A DNA stretch of 32,359 nucleotides from an uncultured Clostridia bacterium (GTDB lineage Bacteria; Bacillota; Clostridia; TANB77; CAG-508), in contig CANQCV010000015.1 in the NCBI GenBank assembly GCA_947591045.1, positions 1-32,359 of the forward strand, in the 5' to 3' direction. The translations under genes and the position numbers were made by a program. Every line of letters begins with the position of its first letter. Position 1 is the stretch's first letter. Shown here one piece after another: positions 9,244 through 17,210 of the stretch. The notes under the pieces were generated by a model. It had not been told where the DNA came from. It made no database searches and worked only from the letters and a program-made list of their open reading frames with translations.

Positions 9244-9279
9244 ATCAAAAACCCCTTGTATAAACAAGAGGTTTTTGAT
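9244..9279 (-). terminator. Intrinsic terminator of the metal-efflux operon
   Basis: A 15-bp stem (9244-9258 with 9265-9279, one mismatch) has a 6-base loop and an A/T-rich outer part. It lies just downstream of the P-type ATPase gene and upstream of the next minus-strand gene. Confidence 0.8.
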
Positions 9280-9297
9280 TTTTTAAGCTTTACTTAT

Positions 9298-11160
9298 TTA
9301 ATAACTTCTAATAGAATTTAATATTGTAATTAATGTCACACCAACATCTGCAAAAACTGCAAGCCAAATTGGAGCTACGCCCATAATTCCAGCTATTAAA
9401 ACCAATATTTTTACTAAAATAGAAAATGTAATATTAGTTTTTAATATATGCATCGTTTTTCTACTAATTTTTATTATGTCTGGTACTATATTTAGATTAT
9501 TAGAAATTAAAATACTATCTGCAACATTATTTGCTATTTCTGTACCTTCACCCATTGAGATGCTAAAATCAGATGCTGCTAAAACTGGACTATCATTAAT
9601 TCCATCTCCAACAAATATAGTTTTTCCCTGCTCTTTTAAAAGGTTTATTTTTTCTAATTTTTCATTTGGAAGTAAACCTGCATATACCAAATCTACCTTA
9701 ATTTTGCTTGCTATTTTTTCTGCACCCTTTTTATTATCGCCAGTTAATATAACTGCTTTTTCTATTCCAATATCTTTTAGCTTTTTAACTAATACATCTA
9801 CTCCGCTTCTTACTTCTTCTTTTAATGTAACACTTCCGATTATTTTTCCGTCTACAACTACATAATTTTTATTTTCATCTATATTTTCATATTTTATGCC
9901 ATATTTGTCTAATAACTTTTTGTTGCCAAAAAGCGCATCTTTTTTATCTATTATTCCATATATTCCACAACCTGCAATTTCTTTGTAAGACTCTACTTCC
10001 ATATGATTTACTTTCATATTTAATTCTTCTACTTTCTTTTGGATACTACTTGCAATAGGATGTGAAGAATTTTTTTCTAAATTATATATATATTCTAATA
10101 CTTCTTCTTTGGTATATCCCTCTTTGGTTTCTATTTTATCTATTTCCATTTTTCCTGTTGTTAGTGTCCCTGTTTTGTCAAATGCAATGATTTTCGCTTT
10201 TGATAAATCTTCTATATGCTTTGTGCCTTTTATTAACATACCTTTTTTAGAAATAGCACCAATACAAGTAAATAAAGCAAGTGGTACAGATATAACGATA
10301 CTACATGGACAAGATGCTACTAAAAATACAAGTGCCCTATTAATCCATGTTTTTACATCTAGTCCAATTAATGTTGGAATAATGGCTATAAGTATTGCTA
10401 AAACTATAACAACAGGAGTATATATCTTTGAAAATTTTGTAATAAACTCTTCTGTTTTTCCTTTATTGTTTTGTGCCTCATATACTAAATCTACTATCTG
10501 TGATGCAGTTGAATTTTCAAAAGTTTTTTCAGCAACACATGTTAGGCTACCATCTAAATTAATCTCTCCTGATAGTAATTTTGAATCTTCTTCTACATAC
10601 ATAGGTTTACTCTCGCCAGTAATTCTAGATGTATCAATATTGGAACTTCCAGAAACTACTCTGCAATCAACTGGAACCATTTCTCCTGGCTTAACTAAAA
10701 TTTTATCTCCTACATTTATTTCTTTTACATCTACTACTTTTATTTCGTCATTATAAACTATATTTGCATTTTTTGACTTAATATCTACTATTTTTTTAAT
10801 AGATTCATTTGATTTATCTACTGCCTTTGATTCTATAATTTCACCTAAGCCAAATAATAGAATAACAAGGCATCCTTCTACAAACTCTCCTAAAATACAT
10901 GCCGATATAACTGCAATAGTCATTAGAGTGTCTTCTTCAAAATTTAATTTAAAAATATTTTTAATTCCATCTAAAATTATTTCATAACCTGCAAGTAATA
11001 TAGTTATAATGTACATTCCTATTTTTAAAGATTGTGGCAACTTAACAATAAAAGTAAGTACAAAAACAATAATAGAAAATAAATATAATATTTTTTCTAA
11101 TTTATCCTTTTTATTTTCTTTACATTCATAACATTCTTTATCATGACAACATCCATTCAT
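9298..11160 (-). CDS. cadA: CadA/ZntA-type heavy-metal P1B ATPase
   Basis: The 620-residue protein exports divalent soft metals (Zn, Cd, Pb) at the cost of ATP. It shows the metal-site motif CPC (Cys284-Pro285-Cys286) in a membrane helix, the phosphorylation motif DKTGTLTTGK with Asp328, the HP motif in NSSHPIASS, and the hinge motif GDGINDSPVLAASDFS. The classical N-terminal ferredoxin-like metal-binding domain is absent. Instead the first 20 residues form a short Cys/His-rich tail (MNGCCHDKECYECKENKKDK). Start and stop overlap with the upstream ArsR/CadC-type regulator as TAATG, so the two are translationally coupled and regulated together. Zn/Cd/Pb specificity is inferred from the CPC motif and from the regulator's binding sites. 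Confidence 0.93.
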   Translation of the reverse strand: MNGCCHDKECYECKENKKDKLEKILYLFSIIVFVLTFIVKLPQSLKIGMYIITILLAGYEIILDGIKNIFKLNFEEDTLMTIAVISACILGEFVEGCLVILLFGLGEIIESKAVDKSNESIKKIVDIKSKNANIVYNDEIKVVDVKEINVGDKILVKPGEMVPVDCRVVSGSSNIDTSRITGESKPMYVEEDSKLLSGEINLDGSLTCVAEKTFENSTASQIVDLVYEAQNNKGKTEEFITKFSKIYTPVVIVLAILIAIIPTLIGLDVKTWINRALVFLVASCPCSIVISVPLALFTCIGAISKKGMLIKGTKHIEDLSKAKIIAFDKTGTLTTGKMEIDKIETKEGYTKEEVLEYIYNLEKNSSHPIASSIQKKVEELNMKVNHMEVESYKEIAGCGIYGIIDKKDALFGNKKLLDKYGIKYENIDENKNYVVVDGKIIGSVTLKEEVRSGVDVLVKKLKDIGIEKAVILTGDNKKGAEKIASKIKVDLVYAGLLPNEKLEKINLLKEQGKTIFVGDGINDSPVLAASDFSISMGEGTEIANNVADSILISNNLNIVPDIIKISRKTMHILKTNITFSILVKILVLIAGIMGVAPIWLAVFADVGVTLITILNSIRSY

Positions 11161-11528
11161 TATGCCTCATCTCCCTCTTTAATATGTGCAAGTGCCATTT
11201 TTATAATATTTTCAATATGTTCGTCTTTTAAACTATAATAGACTTGCTTTCCCTCTTTTCTATATTTTACTAATTTACTGCTCCTTAATAATTGTAGCTG
11301 ATGTGAAACTGCTGATTGATTTAAGTTTAATAATTCACACAAATCACATACACAAAGCTCGGTATTTAAAATAGCACATATAATACGGAGCCTTGTTTCA
11401 TCTGCAAATAACTTAAATATTTCAGACAAATCTTGTATTTCCTCTCTACCTATATTAGATAACTTTACTTTATTAATTAAATTAAAATGTGGGCAATTTT
11501 CTTTGCAAACAAATTCATCATTTTCCAT
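11160..11528 (-). CDS. cadC: CadC/SmtB-type ArsR-family metal-responsive repressor
   Basis: The 122-residue winged-helix repressor falls off DNA when it binds metal. It contains both metal sites of CadC. The alpha3N site is visible as Cys8, Cys12, Cys59 and Cys61 (CKENC and ELCVC); the alpha5 zinc site as Asp102, His104, His115 and Glu118 with the exact 2-11-3 spacing of SmtB/CadC. The recognition helix is in LNLNQSAVSHQLQLLRSSKLV, followed by the wing KEGKQVYYSL. It is the first gene of the operon, directly upstream of the efflux ATPase, and is preceded by its own promoter and a CzrA/CadC-like operator at 11551-11570. Autoregulation is therefore very likely. Confidence 0.93.
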   Translation of the reverse strand: MENDEFVCKENCPHFNLINKVKLSNIGREEIQDLSEIFKLFADETRLRIICAILNTELCVCDLCELLNLNQSAVSHQLQLLRSSKLVKYRKEGKQVYYSLKDEHIENIIKMALAHIKEGDEA

Positions 11529-11550
11529 TGTTTTTCTCCTTTAATATAAT

Positions 11551-11570
11551 ATATGAGCATATATTCATAT
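11551..11570. promoter_or_regulatory. CzrA/CadC-like operator
   Basis: ATATGAGCATATATTCATAT is an imperfect inverted repeat closely resembling the 12-2-12 operators of CzrA, CadC and SmtB-type repressors (TATGAA-n-ATTCATA pattern). It lies at about +3 to +22 relative to the predicted start of transcription, between the -10 element and the regulator's Shine-Dalgarno, where a bound repressor would block initiation. Confidence 0.8.
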
Positions 11571-11579
11571 GTTATATAT

Positions 11580-11608
11580 ATAATACTCTTTATTTTTTTA
11601 AATGTCAA
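11580..11608 (-). promoter_or_regulatory. Sigma-A promoter of the cadC-cadA operon
   Basis: Minus-strand TTGACA (11603-11608) and TATTAT (11580-11585) are separated by exactly 17 bases. The -35 is a perfect consensus. The promoter is immediately followed by the operator and the cadC start. Confidence 0.85.
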
Positions 11609-11620
11609 TAAAAAAAGAAA

Positions 11621-11658
11621 AAATTCCGATAAACTTATAATTAAGTCTATCGGAATTT
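11621..11658 (-). terminator. Intrinsic terminator after tsf
   Basis: A 16-bp stem (11621-11636 with 11643-11658, one wobble) with a short loop lies just downstream of the tsf stop. Its outer arm gives a run of T in the minus direction. It separates the rpsB-tsf operon from the cad operon promoter. Confidence 0.88.
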
Positions 11659-11669
11659 ATATTTTTTAT

Positions 11670-12551
11670 TTATCCATTAATTTGTTTTGCAACTTCTTCA
11701 GCAAAGTTTTCTTCTCTTTTTTCTAGTCCTTCACCTTTTTCAAATCTTGCAAATCTTACAATTTTTGCTCCTTTTGATTCTACAAGTTTTCCAACTTTTA
11801 TATCTGGATCTTTTACAAATTCTTGCTCTACTAAACAAATTTCTCCATAGAATTTTCCAATTCTACCTAAAACTATTTTTTCAGCTATTTCTGCAGGTTT
11901 TCCCTCATTCATAGCTTGAGCTTTTAAGATTTCCATTTCTTTTGCTACTCTTTCTTGTGGAACAGCATCTCTATCTAAATATTCTGGTCTTGCTGCTGCA
12001 ATTTGCATACATACATCTTTTGCAAGTTCTGTTGTTCCATTTTCCATTTCTACTAAAACAGCAATTTTACCATCTCCATGGATATAACTTTCAATTAGAT
12101 TGTTTGTTTCAAATCTTTCAAATCTTCTAATTGACATATTTTCACCTATTGTAGCAATTTTATTTGTTAAAACTTCTTTTACAGTTTTATCTGGTTCTGC
12201 AATTGATGTTTGATTTAATAAATCTTCTACATCTGTTGGATTTTTTTCAGCTACTTGTTTTGCAACATCTGCAACAAATGATTTAAATTCTTCATTTTTT
12301 GCAACAAAGTCTGTTTCTGCATTTACTTCAACAACAGTTCCTACTTTTCCGTCATTTGAAATATATGTTGTAACTAAACCTTCCGCTGCAATTCTATCTG
12401 ATTTTTTAGCTGCTTTTGCAATTCCTCTTTCGCGTAATAATTCTATTGCTTTTTCAAAATCTCCATCAGTTTCTGTTAATACTTTTTTGCAGTCCATCAT
12501 ACCTGCACCTGTTTTTTCTCTTAACTCTTTTACTTGACTTGCTGAAATCAT
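11670..12551 (-). CDS. tsf: Translation elongation factor Ts
   Basis: EF-Ts is the nucleotide exchange factor that recycles EF-Tu from its GDP to its GTP form. The N-terminal UBA-like domain (ASQVKELREKTGAGMMDCKK) is the family signature, followed by FVAKNEEFKSFV with the Thr-Asp-Phe-Val-Ala contact region just before it, and a conserved C-terminal core (LVEQEFVKDPDIKVG). The length of 293 residues is normal. It follows rpsB by 34 bases, the almost universal rpsB-tsf order, and ends before a strong terminator. Confidence 0.98.
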   Translation of the reverse strand: MISASQVKELREKTGAGMMDCKKVLTETDGDFEKAIELLRERGIAKAAKKSDRIAAEGLVTTYISNDGKVGTVVEVNAETDFVAKNEEFKSFVADVAKQVAEKNPTDVEDLLNQTSIAEPDKTVKEVLTNKIATIGENMSIRRFERFETNNLIESYIHGDGKIAVLVEMENGTTELAKDVCMQIAAARPEYLDRDAVPQERVAKEMEILKAQAMNEGKPAEIAEKIVLGRIGKFYGEICLVEQEFVKDPDIKVGKLVESKGAKIVRFARFEKGEGLEKREENFAEEVAKQING

Positions 12552-12585
12552 ATAAATTCTCCTTTTTAAATTTTATCTTTCTATA

Positions 12586-13392
12586 TTATTCTTCTACTGT
12601 TGTTTCCTCTGCTGTTTGTTCTTCTTCAGCTGCTACAATTTCTTCCATGCTTTGTGGCATTTCTTCTACATTTTCTTCTTCTACTTCACCTGTAACAGTT
12701 TCCATAGATTCACCTTGTCTACCTTCTACAACAGCGTTTGCCATACAGTCTGTAATTAATTTAACTGCACGAATAGCATCATCATTTCCTGGTATTGGAT
12801 AATCTACTTCTTGTGGATTACAGTTTGTATCAATTAACCCTATTACTGGAATTCCTAATTTTCTAGCTTCTAGAATTCCAATTCTTTCTTTTTTAGGATC
12901 AACTATAACCATAACTCCTGGTAGTTCTTCCATATCTTTTATTCCACCAAGATTTTTTTCTAGTTTTTCCATTTCTTTCTTTAATAAAATAACTTCTTTT
13001 TTAGGTAGTACATCAAATGTACCATCTTCTTGCATTTTTTCTAGTTCTCTTAATCTTCCAATTCTATTTCTAATTGTCCCAAAGTTTGTTAGAGTTCCAC
13101 CTAACCATCTTTGATTTACATAGTACATACCGCATTTTTCTGCAGCTTCTTTTACACATTCTTGTGCTTGTTTTTTTGTACCTACAAACAAAACTGTTTT
13201 TCCTTCTTCAGCTTGTTCTTTTAAGAAACTATAAGCCTCGTCTAATTTTTTTGATGTCTTTTGTAAATCGATAATGTGGATACCGTTTCTAGCTTGGAAT
13301 ATATATTCTGCCATTTTTGGATCCCATCTTCTTGTTTGATGTCCAAAGTGAACACCAGCCTCTAGTAATTGTTTCATTGCAACTACTGCCAT
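12586..13392 (-). CDS. rpsB: 30S ribosomal protein S2
   Basis: S2 is a 30S subunit protein that binds 16S rRNA and helps load S1-type functions. The conserved segments [40 protein letters not shown] and [12 protein letters not shown] are all present. The C-terminus has an unusually long acidic extension of about 35 residues, rich in Glu (for example [15 protein letters not shown]), beyond the conserved core; such tails occur in some Clostridia. The gene is first in the rpsB-tsf operon, with a consensus-like promoter at 13518-13546 and a hairpin in its leader. Confidence 0.98.
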   Translation of the reverse strand: MAVVAMKQLLEAGVHFGHQTRRWDPKMAEYIFQARNGIHIIDLQKTSKKLDEAYSFLKEQAEEGKTVLFVGTKKQAQECVKEAAEKCGMYYVNQRWLGGTLTNFGTIRNRIGRLRELEKMQEDGTFDVLPKKEVILLKKEMEKLEKNLGGIKDMEELPGVMVIVDPKKERIGILEARKLGIPVIGLIDTNCNPQEVDYPIPGNDDAIRAVKLITDCMANAVVEGRQGESMETVTGEVEEENVEEMPQSMEEIVAAEEEQTAEETTVEE

Positions 13393-13447
13393 TTTAATTT
13401 CCTCCTTTTTTGTTCTACCTCCACTAAGCCTCTAACATTTAAAAAGA

Positions 13448-13471
13448 CTTGCTTTAATGATTTAAAACAAG
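13448..13471 (-). promoter_or_regulatory. Hairpin followed by a T-run in the rpsB leader (candidate attenuator)
   Basis: A 10-bp stem (13448-13457 with 13462-13471, one wobble) with a TGAT loop is followed on the minus strand by TCTTTTT. It lies between the predicted rpsB promoter and the rpsB start. The structure looks like a terminator inside the 5' leader, so autogenous attenuation of rpsB-tsf is possible. Confidence 0.55.
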
Positions 13472-13517
13472 CACTCCTTTTTAAACTAAGCTTGTGTGTG
13501 TATTTTTTAACGATAAT

Positions 13518-13546
13518 ATTATATCAGATAAATTGCACAAATGCAA
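13518..13546 (-). promoter_or_regulatory. Sigma-A promoter of rpsB-tsf
   Basis: Minus-strand TTGCAT (13541-13546) and a perfect TATAAT (13518-13523) are spaced by 17 bases. A TG dinucleotide one base before the -10 gives an extended -10 element. The leader to rpsB is about 120 bases. Confidence 0.85.
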
Positions 13547-13622
13547 TACTTTGATAGAATTTTTATTATTTTCTTTAATAATTTTCTAGGAAATTTAAAA
13601 ACGAAAAAATTTTAATTTTGAT

Positions 13623-13937
13623 TTACTTTTTAGAAATATATGTATTATAAAATGATTTAAAATCTCTTTTACTATGAATAACAAAATATATATAGATAAT
13701 ATTTTTTTCTTCTAAAACACTATAAACTATTCGATAGTTTTTATATAATAATTCTCGGTATTTCTTATCTAAAAGTTCTGGAATATATCTACCTAAATAT
13801 GGTGAATTTTCCAATTCAGAAATACGAGAATATATATTTTTTATAGTCTCATTTGCATATTTTAAAGAATCTCTTGCAATATATTCATAAATTTCTGTGA
13901 TGTCATTTCGGACTTCATTTGATATTATTATTCTCAT
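13623..13937 (-). CDS. RelE/ParE-family toxin
   Basis: This is a small basic protein of 104 residues from the chosen start. It has the RelE/ParE fold pattern: MRIIISNEVRNDITEIYEYI, then NSPYLGRYIPELLDKKYRELLY and the closing strands YRIVYSVLEEKNIIYIYFVIH with SKRDF. Toxins of this fold act as ribosome-dependent mRNA nucleases or gyrase poisons; ParE-like is favoured by the pattern but not proven. The open frame reaches 13958, but GGAGGAGAAAT directly before the ATG at 13937 fixes the start. The gene overlaps the upstream antitoxin gene by 23 bases, typical of type II modules. Confidence 0.85.
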   Translation of the reverse strand: MRIIISNEVRNDITEIYEYIARDSLKYANETIKNIYSRISELENSPYLGRYIPELLDKKYRELLYKNYRIVYSVLEEKNIIYIYFVIHSKRDFKSFYNTYISKK

Positions 13938-14124
13938 ATTTCTCCTCCAATCTATCAATATATTCTTTTAATTCTTGTAATGTTATAACATTATTATTTT
14001 GAATATCTTCTTCACTTCTTTTTATCTTTGAGCATAAATACAAAGTATAAAGTGCATCATCCCAAGTTGCGTTATCTGGTAATTTATTGATTGTTGCCAA
14101 AATCTGTTCTTTTACACTAATCAT
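13915..14124 (-). CDS. Type II antitoxin partner of the RelE/ParE toxin
   Basis: The 69-residue acidic protein contains the segment LPDNATWDDALYTLYLCSKI, then EDIQNNNVITLQELKEYIDRLEEKY. This matches the general pattern of short clostridial antitoxins that lie upstream of ParE-like toxins (WDD followed by a charged helix). It precedes and overlaps the toxin gene. It should neutralise the toxin by direct binding and may repress the module. Confidence 0.75.
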   Translation of the reverse strand: MISVKEQILATINKLPDNATWDDALYTLYLCSKIKRSEEDIQNNNVITLQELKEYIDRLEEKYENNNIK

Positions 14125-14297
14125 TAATTTAACTTCCTTTCATGTAAATTTGATAATATTATAACACAAATCGAATTTAAATACTATTATTTTTGTAATA
14201 TAAATGTAATAATTTTTTTGTTTCTTTTTGTCACTATTTGTGATATAATACAAAAAGTAAAATTAATTTGTATACAAATGAAAGGATGATAATTGCC

Positions 14298-14558
14298 ATG
14301 CAACTTAACAAATGTAGTCGTTGTGGATGTTTTTATACATCAAATTCTAGTGTATGTCCTAATTGTGCACCAAAAGATTTATGTGATATAAACAAACTTA
14401 AAAGTTTTTTAGAGGATGCAAGTCCAGATTCTTCTATTGAAGAAATATCTATTGAAACTGGTATTTCCACTAAAAATTTGCATAGATTTTTTTCTTCTGA
14501 AGAACTTGCAAATAGTAATTTCGACCTATTAGGAAACACACCTAAAACACAGTTATAA
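14298..14558 (+). CDS. Small zinc-ribbon plus helix-turn-helix protein (YvyF-like layout)
   Basis: The 86-residue protein starts MQLNKCSRCGCFYTSNSSVC and continues PNCAPKD, giving a four-cysteine zinc ribbon (CSRC and CPNC). The C-terminal part (SIEEISIETGISTKNLHRFF) reads like a helix-turn-helix. This layout resembles the flagellar-operon protein YvyF, although no flagellar genes are visible here. The frame is open from 14268, but the ATG at 14298 lies downstream of AAAGGA and gives the family-like N-terminus. It stands alone on the plus strand, with a shared terminator after it. The function is unknown; a DNA- or RNA-binding role is an inference. Confidence 0.7.
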   Translation: MQLNKCSRCGCFYTSNSSVCPNCAPKDLCDINKLKSFLEDASPDSSIEEISIETGISTKNLHRFFSSEELANSNFDLLGNTPKTQL

Positions 14559-14564
14559 ATTCAT

Positions 14565-14600
14565 AAATAAAAGCCAGATTTTTTTATCTGGCTTTTATTT
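14565..14600. terminator. Bidirectional intrinsic terminator
   Basis: A perfect 15-bp stem (14565-14579 with 14586-14600) with a 6-T loop ends in A/T runs on both sides. It terminates the zinc-ribbon gene on the plus strand and overlaps the stop of the pyrimidine-nucleoside phosphorylase gene on the minus strand. Confidence 0.92.
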
Positions 14601-15855
14601 ATATAATTTCATATAAGTTTTTAAGTCTTGTTACTGCCTCATTTGCCTTTTCTTCTTCATTTGCATGTATGTATGCTAAAATTTCACCTTTTTCTACTTT
14701 ACTTCCTACTTTCTTTTCTAATACAATTCCTACACTACTGTCTATTTTATCTTCTTTTTTTAATCTTCCTGCGCCTAAATATACAGATAACTTTCCTACT
14801 TCTTCTGCTCTTAAACTTTGTATCGTTCCTTTTTCTTCTGCTACAACAGGAACTATATATTTTGCCTTTTCAAATTTATTTGTATCTTCTATAAAAGAAA
14901 CATCTCCGCCTTGCCTTTTTACGAGTTGCTTAAATTTTTCTAATGCCTTTCCATTTTGTATTACTTCTAACATTTTTTGTTTATTTTCTTCTAAATTGTC
15001 TCCTTTTTCTGCTAACTTTATCATATAACTTCCTAATTCTAATATAACCTCTTTTACATCATCTTGCATATTTGCTTTTAAAAACTCTACAGCCTCTATT
15101 ACTTCTAATGAATTACCCACATTTTTTCCAAGTGGTTCTTCCATTGGAGTTAAAATACATACTGTTTCTCTGTTTGCAAGTTTTCCTATTTTTTGCATCA
15201 TATCAGCTAACTTTTGTGCATCTACTTTTGTTTTCATAAATGCACCGCTTCCATAAGTTACATCTAACACAATTTTATTTGCACCTGATGCTATTTTCTT
15301 ACTCATAATACTAGAAGAAATTAATGGAATACTTTCAGTTGCAGAAATACTATCTCTAAGAGCATATATTTTTTTATCTGCTGGCGCTAAATTTAATGTC
15401 TGACCTATTAAACTAATTCCAATCTCTTTTACATTTTGCTTAAATTCTTCTATAGAAAGAGAGGTTTTATATCCTGGTATTGATTCTAATTTATCTATTG
15501 TTCCACCAGTATATCCTAACCCCCTTCCAGACATTTTAGCAACAGGTATTCCAAGTGTGCTTATAATAGGAGCTAAAATTAAAGTAACTTTATCTCCTAC
15601 ACCACCTGTACTATGTTTATCTACAACAATTCTTAGGTCAGATAAATCTAAAATATCACCAGAATGAGCCATTGCCATTGTTAAATCAGTAGTTTCCTCT
15701 TCATCCATTCCATTTATATATATTGCCATAATAAGTGCTGCTGCTTGATAATCTTCAATAGCTCCATTTGTATAGTTTTCTATAAAATAGTCTATCTCTT
15801 CTTTTGATAATTTATTTTTATCTCTTTTTTTAGCTATTATCTGTTGGATATTCAA
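14599..15855 (-). CDS. pdp: Pyrimidine-nucleoside phosphorylase
   Basis: The enzyme splits uridine or thymidine with phosphate to give the base and (deoxy)ribose-1-phosphate in the pyrimidine salvage pathway. The phosphate-binding loop KHSTGGVGDKVTLILAP, the signature MSGRGLGYTGGTIDKLESI and the closing SGAFMKT segment are all present. The 418-residue length is close to Bacillus Pdp. The C-terminal domain ends with the biotinyl-like fold typical of the family. The gene follows rnhB by 21 bases in a minus-strand cluster. Whether the enzyme prefers thymidine (DeoA) or both substrates (Pdp) cannot be read with certainty; Gram-positive members are usually broad. Confidence 0.95.
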   Translation of the reverse strand: MNIQQIIAKKRDKNKLSKEEIDYFIENYTNGAIEDYQAAALIMAIYINGMDEEETTDLTMAMAHSGDILDLSDLRIVVDKHSTGGVGDKVTLILAPIISTLGIPVAKMSGRGLGYTGGTIDKLESIPGYKTSLSIEEFKQNVKEIGISLIGQTLNLAPADKKIYALRDSISATESIPLISSSIMSKKIASGANKIVLDVTYGSGAFMKTKVDAQKLADMMQKIGKLANRETVCILTPMEEPLGKNVGNSLEVIEAVEFLKANMQDDVKEVILELGSYMIKLAEKGDNLEENKQKMLEVIQNGKALEKFKQLVKRQGGDVSFIEDTNKFEKAKYIVPVVAEEKGTIQSLRAEEVGKLSVYLGAGRLKKEDKIDSSVGIVLEKKVGSKVEKGEILAYIHANEEEKANEAVTRLKNLYEII

Positions 15856-15876
15856 ATTTTTTACCTTACCTTTCTA

Positions 15877-16533
15877 TTATATAAAATTTTTAACAAATGT
15901 TTTTCTATGTAAAGGACATAAACCATACTGTTTAATTGCATCTATATGCATTTTAGTTCCATATCCTTTGTGTTTTTCAAAGCCATATACTGGATATACC
16001 TCGTCCCATTGTCTCATAATTCTATCTCTTGTAACTTTTGCAATAATAGATGCTGCTGCAATAGAATAACTTTTACTATCTCCTTTTATGATAGATTGAT
16101 AAGAAATACCATCTGTATCAATTTTAGTTAGTGCATCTACCAAAATAATCTCTGGCTTTTCAAAACCTCTATTTTTTTCTTTTAAATTCTTTTCCAAGTC
16201 TTTAATACATGCTGTTAGCCCCTCTTTTGTTGCATTTAAAATATTTATTCTATCAATCTCATTTTGATCTATGATTCCCACTCCATAAGCTATTGATTCT
16301 TCAATAATTTGTTCATATAAAACTTCTCTTTTCTTTTCTGATACTTTCTTAGAATCATTTACACCTTCTATCATTGAATCTTTTGGCATAATAACACTTG
16401 CAACCACAACAGGTCCTGCTAGTGGTCCTCTTCCTGCCTCATCTATTCCACAAATGCTTTTTATTCCTTTTAAATATAAATTTTCTTCTATTTTTTTTAT
16501 TTCTTTTAATCTTTCAAATTCTTTTTCTTTCAT
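15877..16533 (-). CDS. rnhB: Ribonuclease HII
   Basis: RNase HII removes RNA from RNA-DNA hybrids and misincorporated ribonucleotides. The signature GIDEAGRGPLAGPVVVASVI carries the Asp-Glu catalytic pair. A further catalytic Asp lies in ILVDALTKI, and SIAAASIIAKVTRDR carries another. The closing GYGTKMHIDAIKQYGLCPLHR is diagnostic. The 218-residue length fits. It lies between the small membrane-anchored protein gene (36 bases upstream) and pdp. Confidence 0.97.
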   Translation of the reverse strand: MKEKEFERLKEIKKIEENLYLKGIKSICGIDEAGRGPLAGPVVVASVIMPKDSMIEGVNDSKKVSEKKREVLYEQIIEESIAYGVGIIDQNEIDRINILNATKEGLTACIKDLEKNLKEKNRGFEKPEIILVDALTKIDTDGISYQSIIKGDSKSYSIAAASIIAKVTRDRIMRQWDEVYPVYGFEKHKGYGTKMHIDAIKQYGLCPLHRKTFVKNFI

Positions 16534-16569
16534 ATTATATCTATCACTCTTTCTTAAGTGGCATAGTTT

Positions 16570-17044
16570 TTATTTAATATTTTTTATATCTGTTAAGGTA
16601 TATAGTATATTTCCGAAATCTATCTTCTATTCCTTTTGAATAAATAATCTCATTACTGTTATATTCTACAATATATACTCCGTCATCTAAAAAGATATCT
16701 TTTAAGCCTAGCATATCTAATTGCTCTTTTTCTAAAATATAATAAAGTTTATTTTCATCTGTAACATCAATTATTTGCTTTTCTTGCAAGGTTTTAATAT
16801 CTTCATTATCAATGTCTTCTTCTATTTTTATACCTATATATGAAGCTCCATTTTCTTTCATATGTACTTTTTCTGCAGTTTGCTTCGTTTGTGCCTCTAT
16901 TGATAACATATCTGTTTTAATTGTTTCTATTTTTTCATCTTCATATGTGTTTTTTGCAAAATATATTGCTACTGCAACTATTATGCCAATTACTATCATA
17001 AAAAATATTATTTTTGCGTATGTTTTTATATATTCTTTTTTCAT
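16570..17044 (-). CDS. Small membrane-anchored protein, unknown; C-terminus in +1 frame
   Basis: The protein has a short basic N-terminus, a single membrane segment (FFMIVIGIIVAVAIYFA, about residues 12-28) and an extracytoplasmic domain. The start is the ATG at 17044: the upstream ATG at 17056 lies inside the Shine-Dalgarno (GGAGGAAG). In the zero frame the last 14 residues read RKYTIYLNRYKKY, an implausible basic tail. Skipping the C of an in-frame CGG (codon 144, 16613-16615) gives GNILYTLTDIKNIK and a stop at 16570-16572. After KGIEDRF this gives a balanced, hydrophobic-charged pattern similar to the end of such small clostridial envelope proteins. The total length is then 3n+1. I do not recognise a named family. 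Confidence 0.7.
16613..16615 (-). other. Putative +1 frameshift site, in-frame CGG followed by A (small membrane protein)
   Basis: The codons run TTT CGG AAA. The +1 continuation begins GGA AAT ATA. Both frames stay open for a while (zero frame to 16574, +1 frame to 16570), so this case is weaker than the other two when taken alone. The shared CGGA sequence supports it. Confidence 0.55.
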
Positions 17045-17150
17045 AACTTCCTCCAAAATCTTTTTTAATTATATATGTTTTAATTCATTTTTTCAATAGA
17101 AATTTTTTTATTAAAAAGCAAAAAAAATTCACATTTTTTTCACAAAACTA

Positions 17151-17179
17151 TTGTATGATATACTAAACTTAGGTTAATA
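17151..17179 (+). promoter_or_regulatory. Candidate promoter of the HtrA-like gene
   Basis: TTGTAT (17151-17156) and TTAATA (17174-17179) are spaced by 17 bases, with the Shine-Dalgarno GGAGG about 20 bases further on. A competing weak pair (TTCACA at 17139 and TACTAA at 17161) exists, so the exact element is uncertain. Confidence 0.35.
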
Positions 17180-17210
17180 TATATTATATGTTATTTATTG
17201 GAGGTATAAA

